From Actinomycetota bacterium (GTDB lineage Bacteria; Actinomycetota; Thermoleophilia; Gaiellales; Gaiellaceae), in contig VAXK01000223.1 of NCBI GenBank assembly GCA_005885565.1, positions 1 to 11,504 on the forward strand: a DNA stretch of 11,504 bases, given 5' to 3'. The notes under the pieces were generated by a model. That model was not told the origin of the DNA, made no database searches, and saw nothing but the letters and a program-made list of their open reading frames with translations. This document shows, piece after piece, positions 6,742 through 11,504 of the stretch (the stretch's first letter is position 1; every line of letters begins with the position of its first letter). The translations under genes were made by a program, and so were the position numbers.

Positions 6742-7775
6742 GCCGGGAGGAGCGCTTCGATCTCGCGCTGGACGGACAGCCGCTCGAGCGCCTGCGCCTC
6801 GATCTGGCGGACGCGCTCGCGCGTCATGCCGAGCGTGCGGCCGATCTCCTCCAGCGACTTCGGGTCGGGATCTCCGTCGAGGCCGTAGCGGAGCTTGAGG
6901 ATGTCGCGCTCGCGCTCCGGCAGGTCCTCCAGCGCGCGGTGGAGCATCTCCTGCTCGAGGCTCACGTGCACCTCCTCCTCGATGCTTCCGCCCGGGGTCG
7001 CGATCAGCTCGCCGAGCTTCGTGCCCTCGTCCTCGCCGACCGGCTTGTCGAGGCTCGCCACCGCGCGCGCGGCATGGCGCACCTCGCGCACCTGCTTGAC
7101 CGGCAGCTTCGCCGCCTTCGCCACCTCCTCGTCGGTCGGGTCACGCTCGAGCCGCGCGACGAGCTCCCGCGTCGCGCGCCCGATCTTCTGCTCGCGCTCG
7201 ACGATGTGCACGGGGATGCGGATCGTGCGCGACTTGTTCGCGACGCCCCGCTGCACCGCCTGGCGGATCCACCACGTGGCATAGGTGGAGAACTTGTAGC
7301 CGCGGCGCCAGTCGAACTTCTCGACGGCGCGGATGAGGCCGATGATCCCCTCCTGGATCAGGTCGAGGAGCGACAGGCCGTGGCCCTGGTACTTCTTCGC
7401 GATCGAGACGACGAGCCGGAGGTTCGAGTTCACCATCCGGTCCTTCGCCTCCTTGTCGCCGCGCTCGATCCGCTTCGCGAGCTCGACCTCCTCCTGAGCC
7501 GTGAGGAGCGGGTAGCGTCCCGCCTCGTTCAGGAAGAGCTGGAGCGCGTCGGTCGTCTGCACGGCGAGGTCGCCGTTCACATACGTGCTGTCGCGGGCCT
7601 CGTGGCCGCAGTCGTCGGTGAGCTCGATCCCGCGCTCGTCGAGGTCGGCGTAGAGCGCCTCGAGCTGCTCGTCGTCGAGCTCGAGCTCCTGCGTCAGCTC
7701 GGTGAAGGCCGAGAGGTTGAGGCAGCCCTGTTCCTCGCCCCGGTCGATGAGGGCCGTGAGTTGCTCCTGCGTCAT
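6738..7775 (-). CDS. RNA polymerase sigma factor, sigma-70 group 1/2 (RpoD/SigA-like)
   Basis: Directs RNA polymerase to promoters. The 345-aa protein has an N-terminal region 1.1-like segment (MTQEQLTALIDRG through ERGIEL), region 1.2 (TDALQLFLNEAGRYPLL), region 2 (NLRLVVSIAKKY, DLIQEGIIGLIRAVEKFDW, and the -10-recognition segment YATWWIRQAVQRG), region 3 (IPVHIVEREQKIGR through LDKPVGEDEG) and region 4 with the helix-turn-helix MTRERVRQIEAQALERL. A region 1.1-like part argues for the primary class, but QRGVANKSRT differs from the more usual TRAIADQSRT, so it may be a group 2 paralogue; no symbol is assigned. I chose ATG at 7775; an in-frame TTG at 7808 adds 11 residues (NRGRGWQTLG) that do not look like sigma sequence. 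The deacetylase gene follows with a 4-nt overlap. A -10-like CAAACT lies 6 nt before the ATG. Confidence 0.95.
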   Translation of the reverse strand: MTQEQLTALIDRGEEQGCLNLSAFTELTQELELDDEQLEALYADLDERGIELTDDCGHEARDSTYVNGDLAVQTTDALQLFLNEAGRYPLLTAQEEVELAKRIERGDKEAKDRMVNSNLRLVVSIAKKYQGHGLSLLDLIQEGIIGLIRAVEKFDWRRGYKFSTYATWWIRQAVQRGVANKSRTIRIPVHIVEREQKIGRATRELVARLERDPTDEEVAKAAKLPVKQVREVRHAARAVASLDKPVGEDEGTKLGELIATPGGSIEEEVHVSLEQEMLHRALEDLPERERDILKLRYGLDGDPDPKSLEEIGRTLGMTRERVRQIEAQALERLSVQREIEALLPA

Positions 7776-7835
7776 ACCCAGAGTTTGCCAGCCACGGCCG
7801 CGATTCAAACGAGAAGCGGCGGTTAAACTCCTCCC
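7776..7835. promoter_or_regulatory. Divergent promoter region with leaderless-type -10 boxes
   Basis: This 60-bp gap separates the divergent sigma-factor and small-membrane-protein starts. On the plus strand, TAAACT (7824-7829) is followed by exactly 6 nt and then the GTG at 7836. On the minus strand, CAAACT (plus-strand 7782-7787) is followed by exactly 6 nt and then the ATG at 7775. This is the TANNNT-N6-start geometry of leaderless actinobacterial transcripts. The shared CGATTCAAACG at 7801-7811 is the only -35-like material (TTTGAA read on the minus strand), so both promoters would have weak -35 boxes. Confidence 0.45.
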
Positions 7836-8099
7836 GTGGTCTGGGAGTTCGTGTTCATGATCGTGATCCTGAAGATCCCGATCGTGTACCTCTGCCTGGT
7901 CGTGTGGTGGGCCGTGCGCTCCGAGCCCGAGCCGCTGGAGCCCGCGCTGCTGCCGGCTGCGCTCCCGGAGGATCCGTCGCGGCGCGGCTGGCGCTTCCGC
8001 TCCGACCGGCCGCGGCGCCGCGGGCCGCGCGGCGGTCCCGCGCGCTCCTACACCCGCACGGCGCGCGCCGCGCTCGCCCGGGCCGAGGCCCGCCGGTGA
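7836..8099 (+). CDS. Small single-helix membrane protein with basic tail, unknown function
   Basis: An 87-aa protein I do not recognise. Residues 1-27 form one strongly hydrophobic helix (EFVFMIVILKIPIVYLCLVVWW), followed by a Glu/Pro-rich stretch (SEPEPLEPALLP) and a C-terminal half full of arginine (RRGWRFRSDRPRRRG, then TARAALARAEARR). This predicts an N-terminal membrane anchor with a positively charged cytoplasmic tail that could touch nucleic acid, ribosome or acidic lipid; that is inference. It starts at GTG with no Shine-Dalgarno sequence but a TAAACT box 6 nt upstream, as for a leaderless mRNA. It runs divergently from the sigma factor, and its stop overlaps the start of the next small gene (GTGA), so the two are probably translated together. 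Codon use matches the surroundings. Confidence 0.7.
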   Translation: MVWEFVFMIVILKIPIVYLCLVVWWAVRSEPEPLEPALLPAALPEDPSRRGWRFRSDRPRRRGPRGGPARSYTRTARAALARAEARR

Positions 8100-8359
8100 G
8101 CGTTCCGCCGGCCGTCGGCCGCGACCGTCCGGCCGACGCCGTCGCGGGGTTCCTCGCCGCCGCGGCGATCTTCATCAGCCTGATGGGCCTCGCGTACCGG
8201 CCCGCGCGGCTCGTGCCCGTGGCGATCCTGCTCGCGCTCGTCGCGGCCGGCATCGGCGGCCGGAACGCCCGGCTCGCCCAGCTCGCGGTCGCCGTCGGCG
8301 CGGCGTCGTTCGCCGTCGGGATGGCGGTCGCCGTCCTGACCGGGCACCCTCTGTACTGA
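8096..8359 (+). CDS. Small integral membrane protein, unknown function
   Basis: An 87-aa hydrophobic protein starting at the GTG embedded in the previous stop codon (GTGA at 8096-8099). After about 15 polar residues (SVPPAVGRDRPADAV) come three likely membrane segments: AGFLAAAAIFISLMGLAY; VPVAILLALVAAGIGG; and LAVAVGAASFAVGMAVAVL. It ends in TGHPLY. The same frame is open further upstream to 7904, but that extension is Ala/Arg-rich shadow sequence of the neighbouring gene, and the GTGA overlap supports the shorter form. With its partner it forms a two-gene unit between the sigma factor and the 2-oxoglutarate dehydrogenase. The family is not recognised; the helix pattern resembles small uncharacterised actinobacterial membrane proteins. 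A hairpin covers its stop codon. Confidence 0.68.
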   Translation: MSVPPAVGRDRPADAVAGFLAAAAIFISLMGLAYRPARLVPVAILLALVAAGIGGRNARLAQLAVAVGAASFAVGMAVAVLTGHPLY

Positions 8360-8366
8360 GGGTGCC
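8343..8366 (+). terminator. Hairpin across the stop of the small membrane protein gene
   Basis: GGCACCCTC (8343-8351) and GAGGGTGCC (8358-8366) form a perfect 9-bp stem with a 6-nt loop. The TGA stop straddles loop and stem (8357-8359). No T-run follows, and the next gene starts 18 nt downstream. It may end the small-gene transcript, protect its 3' end, or reduce read-through into the E1 gene. Confidence 0.5.
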
Positions 8367-8371
8367 GTTGC

Positions 8372-8384
8372 TACAACAAGACTT
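8372..8384 (+). promoter_or_regulatory. Possible leaderless-type -10 element of the E1 gene
   Basis: TACAAC (8372-8377) stands 7 nt before the GTG at 8385, and there is no Shine-Dalgarno sequence in between (AAGACTT). The last base departs from the TANNNT consensus and no -35 match is seen, so this is a weak call. It sits directly behind the hairpin, consistent with a fresh transcript starting here. Confidence 0.3.
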
Positions 8385-11189
8385 GTGATCGAAACCGACG
8401 TCGACGGGCTGAACGCAGGCTACGCACGGCTCCTCCTCGAGGAGTACCTCGAGAACCCCGAGGCGGTCCCGAGCGAGTGGCGCGCCCTCTTCGAGAGCGG
8501 CTCCAGCGAGCTCGTCGCCACGCACCCCGGGCTCGCGCGCCTGCTGGAGACGCTGGGCGCGGACGGGAACGGGCACGTCGCCGCGCCGCCTCCGCCGGTC
8601 GCGGCCCCGCCCGACGAGACGCTCCTCGGCGCCGTCGCGGCGGGGATGGCGCTCGTCAAGGCCTACCGCATGCACGGCCACCTCGCGGCGCGCCTCGATC
8701 CGCTCGGCTCCGAGCCGCCGGGCGACCCGGCGCTCGAGCCCGAGCGGCTCGTCCCCAAGCTGACCCCCGAGCTCCAGGCGCGCGTGCCCGCGCGTCTCCT
8801 GCGCACGTACGTCGGCGGGGAGACGATGGCCGACGCCTTGCCGCGCCTCGAGGCGACGTACTGCGGCACGAGCGCCTACGAGCTGGAGCACATCTCCGAC
8901 CACGAGGAGCGCGTCTGGCTGCGGCAGGCGATCGAGTCCGGCCGCTACCGCACGCCGCTCTCTCCTGACGAGAAGCGCCGGCTGCTCGGCCGGCTCACGG
9001 AGGTGGAGGGCTTCGAGCGCTTCCTGCGCCGTGCGTTCCTCGGCCAGAAGCAGTTCTCGATCGAGGGCCTCGACGTCATGGTGCCGATGCTCGACGAGAC
9101 GGTCGAGCTCGCGGCCGAGGCGGGGGCGCACGAGGTCGTCATCGGCATGGCGCACCGCGGGCGGCTCAGCGTCCTCGCGCACACGCTCGGCCGGCCGTAC
9201 GAGACGATCCTGCGCGAGTTCGAGGGCGAGCGGACGATCGACGCCGTCAGCGCCGACCCCGAGGGCGGCACGGGCGACGTGAAGTACCACCTGGGCGCGG
9301 AAGGCGTTCGCTCGACGACTGCCGGCGAGGTGACCGTCACGCTCGCGGCGAACCCGAGCCACCTCGAGGCCGTCGACCCGGTGGTCGAGGGCCGGACGCG
9401 CGCCGAGCAGACCGACCGCGGCACGCGCGCCGGCCTCCACGACCCGCGCGTGGCGATGCCGGTCCTGATCCACGGCGACGCCTCGTTCCCGGCGCAGGGC
9501 ATCGTCGCCGAGACGCTCAACCTTGCCAACCTCACCGGCTACTCGACCGGCGGCACGCTCCACCTGGTCGCGAACAACCAGATCGGCTTCACGACCGATC
9601 CGGTCGAAGGACGCTCCACGCGCTACTCGAGCGACCTCGCGAAGGGCTTCGACGTCCCCATCATCCACGTGAACGCCGACGACGCCGAGGCCGCGATCGC
9701 CGCGATCCGCCTGGCGATGGCGTTCCGCCGGCGCTTCGCGAGCGACGTCGTCGTCGACCTCGTCGGCTACCGCCGCCACGGCCACAACGAGCAGGACGAG
9801 GCGGCCTACACACAGCCGCTCATGGCGGAGAAGATCGCCCGGCATCCGAGCGTGCGCGAGCTCTTCGCCGCGCGGCTCGCCGAGGAGGGCGTCGTGCCGC
9901 CGGAGGAGGCGGAGCGGATCCTCCAGGAGGTGGAGACGAAGCTGCGCGCGGCGCACGAGAGCCTGCGCTCGGCGCTCGGCGGGCAGGCGGTGCGCGAGGG
10001 CCACATCCCCCGCTCGTCGGGGACGGAGGTGGTGACCGCCGTCGCCGAGGAGCGCCTGCGCGCCCTGAACGCGGAGCTCCTCACGGTGCCGGATGGCTTC
10101 ACCGTCCACCCGAAGCTCGCGAAGCAGCTCGAGCGGCGCGTCACGGCGCTCGACCAGGGGGCGATCGACTGGGGCCAGGCCGAGGCGCTCGCGTTCGCCT
10201 CGCTCCTCGTCGAGGGGATCCCGGTCCGGCTCACGGGCCAGGACACCGAGCGCGGCACCTTCTCGCACCGGCACATCGCGCTCCACGACGCGCGCACCGG
10301 CGAGGTCTACAAGCCGATCCAGCACCTGGACGACGCCACCGCGTCGTTCGAGGTGCACAACTCGCCGCTCTCCGAGCTCGCCGCCGTCGGCTTCGAGTAC
10401 GGCTACTCGATCGCCGCGCCCGAGACGCTCGTCCTCTGGGAGGCGCAGTTCGGCGACTTCGTGAACGGCGCGCAGATCATCGTCGACCAGTTCATGGTCT
10501 CGGGGCTGTCTAAGTGGCGGCAGACCTCACGATTGACGCTCCTGCTCCCGCACGGCTACGAGGGGAACGGGCCGGAGCACTCGAGCGGCCGGCTCGAGCG
10601 CTTCCTCCAGCTCGCCGCGCAGGAGAACATCCGCGTCGCGAACACGACGACCGCGGCGCAGTTCTTCCACCTGCTGCGGCGGCAGGCGCTCGACCCGGCC
10701 GCGCGGCCGCTCGTCGTGATGACGCCGAAGGGGCTGTTGCGGCTGCGCCAGGCGGCGTCGTCGCTCGAGGAGCTCTCGGAGGGTGCGTTCCGGCCGCTCC
10801 TCGACGACCCGGACGCGCCGCGTGAGCGGGTGCGCCGCCTCGTTCTCTGCTCCGGGAAGATCTACTACGACATCGTCGGCCACGAGGCGCGGGCGGAGGC
10901 AGAGGACGTCGCCGTCGCGCGACTCGAGCAGCTCTACCCGTTCCCGGTCGAGGCGGCGGCGAAGGTCCTGCGCTCCTATCCGGCGCTCGAGGAGGTCGTC
11001 TGGGCGCAGGAGGAGCCGCAGAACATGGGCGCCTGGCGCGCGATCCGGCACCGGCTCGAGGAGGCGCTGCCGGGGTCGGTGCCGCTCGACTACGCCGGCC
11101 GGCCGTGGCGCGCGAGCCCGAGCGAGGGCTATCCGACGGCCCACCTGCGCGAGCAGGACCGGATCGTCAGGGAAGCGCTCGGGCACTAG
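8385..11189 (+). CDS. sucA: 2-oxoglutarate dehydrogenase E1 component (thiamine diphosphate-dependent)
   Basis: E1 of the 2-oxoglutarate dehydrogenase complex: decarboxylates 2-oxoglutarate on thiamine diphosphate and passes the succinyl group to the E2 lipoyl domain (TCA cycle, cytoplasm). The 934-aa length is almost that of E. coli SucA (933). The N-terminal segment LNAGYARLLLEEYLENP (residues 9-25) is the E1 tail that contacts the complex, followed by a Pro/Ala linker (about 65-80). Active-site landmarks are GMAHRGRL (H257), GDVKYH (H302), GDASFPAQG (D365, Mg2+) and NNQIGF (N398, 33 residues on, as in E. coli). Later signatures: RHGHNEQDEAAYTQP, TGQDTERGTFSHRH, WEAQFGDFVNGAQ and QEEPQNMGAW. 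It lacks the fused E2-type acyltransferase domain of mycobacterial Kgd (about 1230 aa). The start is GTG without a Shine-Dalgarno sequence. No E2 or E3 gene follows inside the window. Its regulation is not visible beyond the upstream hairpin and possible -10 box. Confidence 0.97.
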   Translation: MIETDVDGLNAGYARLLLEEYLENPEAVPSEWRALFESGSSELVATHPGLARLLETLGADGNGHVAAPPPPVAAPPDETLLGAVAAGMALVKAYRMHGHLAARLDPLGSEPPGDPALEPERLVPKLTPELQARVPARLLRTYVGGETMADALPRLEATYCGTSAYELEHISDHEERVWLRQAIESGRYRTPLSPDEKRRLLGRLTEVEGFERFLRRAFLGQKQFSIEGLDVMVPMLDETVELAAEAGAHEVVIGMAHRGRLSVLAHTLGRPYETILREFEGERTIDAVSADPEGGTGDVKYHLGAEGVRSTTAGEVTVTLAANPSHLEAVDPVVEGRTRAEQTDRGTRAGLHDPRVAMPVLIHGDASFPAQGIVAETLNLANLTGYSTGGTLHLVANNQIGFTTDPVEGRSTRYSSDLAKGFDVPIIHVNADDAEAAIAAIRLAMAFRRRFASDVVVDLVGYRRHGHNEQDEAAYTQPLMAEKIARHPSVRELFAARLAEEGVVPPEEAERILQEVETKLRAAHESLRSALGGQAVREGHIPRSSGTEVVTAVAEERLRALNAELLTVPDGFTVHPKLAKQLERRVTALDQGAIDWGQAEALAFASLLVEGIPVRLTGQDTERGTFSHRHIALHDARTGEVYKPIQHLDDATASFEVHNSPLSELAAVGFEYGYSIAAPETLVLWEAQFGDFVNGAQIIVDQFMVSGLSKWRQTSRLTLLLPHGYEGNGPEHSSGRLERFLQLAAQENIRVANTTTAAQFFHLLRRQALDPAARPLVVMTPKGLLRLRQAASSLEELSEGAFRPLLDDPDAPRERVRRLVLCSGKIYYDIVGHEARAEAEDVAVARLEQLYPFPVEAAAKVLRSYPALEEVVWAQEEPQNMGAWRAIRHRLEEALPGSVPLDYAGRPWRASPSEGYPTAHLREQDRIVREALGH

Positions 11190-11247
11190 CGCCGCCGGCA
11201 CCGCTTGCGGGTCCGTCTGAAATGAACGGTCGAGCCGCTGGAGTCTT

Positions 11248-11427
11248 CTAGCGCGGGCGCCGACGGCGCTGGATGAGGTGTGAGGCGACGCGCGGCCCGT
11301 GCTTGCGGGTCGCGGCGACGATCTGCTTTCGCTGGCGCTTCGGGATCCGGCGCCAGATGTCGTAGGCCGTCAGCGCGAGGCCGACGGGTCCTGCGCGACG
11401 GGTGAGGAGACGCAGGGGGCGGGCCAT
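11248..11427 (-). CDS. Small basic protein (59 aa), unknown function
   Basis: A reading frame of 60 codons from ATG at 11427 to TAG at 11248. The product is very basic: an N-terminal MARPLRLLTRR, a mildly hydrophobic middle (AGPVGLALTAYDIW), then WRRIPKRQRKQ, an ATRKHGPRVASHL segment and a closing run of Arg/Pro. The pattern suggests a short amphipathic helix with a nucleic-acid- or membrane-binding surface; function unknown. Support for a real gene: it fills the space left of the E1 gene on the opposite strand, has balanced residue content unlike the Arg/Ala/Pro shadows, and begins 13 nt after the stop of the partial gene to its right, an operon-like distance. TACGAT (plus-strand 11434-11439) lies exactly 6 nt before the ATG, so an independent leaderless start is also possible. 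An overlapping ATG at 11435 is in another frame and was not chosen. Confidence 0.65.
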   Translation of the reverse strand: MARPLRLLTRRAGPVGLALTAYDIWRRIPKRQRKQIVAATRKHGPRVASHLIQRRRRPR

Positions 11428-11440
11428 CGCCGCATCGTAA

Positions 11441-11504
11441 CTAGTGACCCTTCCCCTTGCCGTTGTTCCCGTTCTTGTCCTTGCTCTGGCCGGGCGGGGT
11501 GTGG
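11441..11504 (-). CDS. C-terminal end of a gene running off the right edge (Gly/Lys/Asn-rich tail)
   Basis: Only the last 20 codons and the TAG stop are inside the window. They encode HTPPGQSK followed by DKNGNNGKGKGH. The codons here are less GC-rich (AAC, AAG, GAC) than the rest of the window, as this composition demands. Such hydrophilic TPPGQ-plus-Gly/Lys/Asn tails are seen at the ends of actinobacterial exported or surface proteins, often as flexible tails; that resemblance is from memory and gives no function. The 59-aa gene begins 13 nt further on the same strand, so the two may share a transcript. Confidence 0.5.
   Translation of the reverse strand, partial: HTPPGQSKDKNGNNGKGKGH

Noticed and set aside
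5788..6888. 366-codon plus-strand frame over the deacetylase and the intergenic palindromes
   Set aside because: It runs antisense to a clear NodB-domain gene and through palindromic non-coding DNA; no coherent protein features.
7776..7808. Longer sigma factor starting at TTG 7808
   Set aside because: The 11 extra residues do not resemble region 1.1, and the ATG at 7775 has a -10-like box 6 nt away.
6939..7826. 295-codon plus-strand frame opposite the sigma factor
   Set aside because: Antisense shadow of a strongly conserved sigma-70 gene.
7904..8095. Upstream extension of the second small membrane protein (start at 7904)
   Set aside because: The added 64 residues are Ala/Arg/Gly shadow sequence overlapping the first small gene; the GTGA junction at 8096 gives a natural start.
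8175..10358. 727-codon minus-strand frame opposite sucA
   Set aside because: Same antisense phase effect; no recognisable motifs, while the plus strand has all E1 signatures.
11190..11247. Terminator between sucA and the convergent 59-aa gene
   Set aside because: Only a 4-bp stem (CCGC/GCGG) could be found and no T-run; too weak to call.

Overview
The window is very GC-rich (roughly 70% by eye), with almost exclusively G/C third positions, little non-coding DNA, many GTG/TTG starts and several starts that lack a Shine-Dalgarno sequence but have a -10-like hexamer 6-7 nt upstream (the leaderless arrangement common in Actinobacteriota). This, with the style of the sigma factor, the 2-oxoglutarate dehydrogenase and the deacetylase, suggests a high-GC actinobacterium. 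A Thermoleophilia-type lineage (Gaiella/Solirubrobacter relatives) is my best guess, but it is inference because no rRNA or marker phylogeny is possible here.

Layout. (1) 42-5754, plus strand: a PLP-dependent alpha-oxoamine synthase-like enzyme; a 1035-residue membrane protein with about ten N-terminal helices followed by GAF, PAS, GGDEF and EAL domains; and an MFS transporter overlapping it by 11 nt. The MFS gene carries a one-base frameshift near 5407. (2) 5755-5964: a gap between convergent genes, dense in palindromes (TGTCCGG repeats and a perfect 12-bp-stem hairpin). (3) 7775-5965, minus strand: an RpoD/SigA-like sigma factor, with a secreted polysaccharide deacetylase coupled to it through a TTGA overlap. 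(4) 7836-8359, plus strand: two 87-residue membrane-associated small proteins overlapping by GTGA, ending in a hairpin. (5) 8385-11189, plus strand: a full-length 2-oxoglutarate dehydrogenase E1 (SucA type, 934 aa). (6) 11248-11504, minus strand: a 59-aa basic protein, preceded by the C-terminal end of a gene that runs off the right edge.

How they fit together. The first three genes look like one transcription unit that could link a small-molecule-forming enzyme, a c-di-GMP turnover sensor and an exporter; that link is hypothesis. The sigma/deacetylase pair couples a transcription factor to a cell-envelope enzyme by translation overlap. The E1 gene is core TCA-cycle metabolism, with no E2 or E3 gene beside it inside the window. 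Several long antisense reading frames (up to 1090 codons) are GC-rich shadows and are not annotated. I found no tRNA, rRNA, CRISPR array, intact insertion sequence or phage gene.
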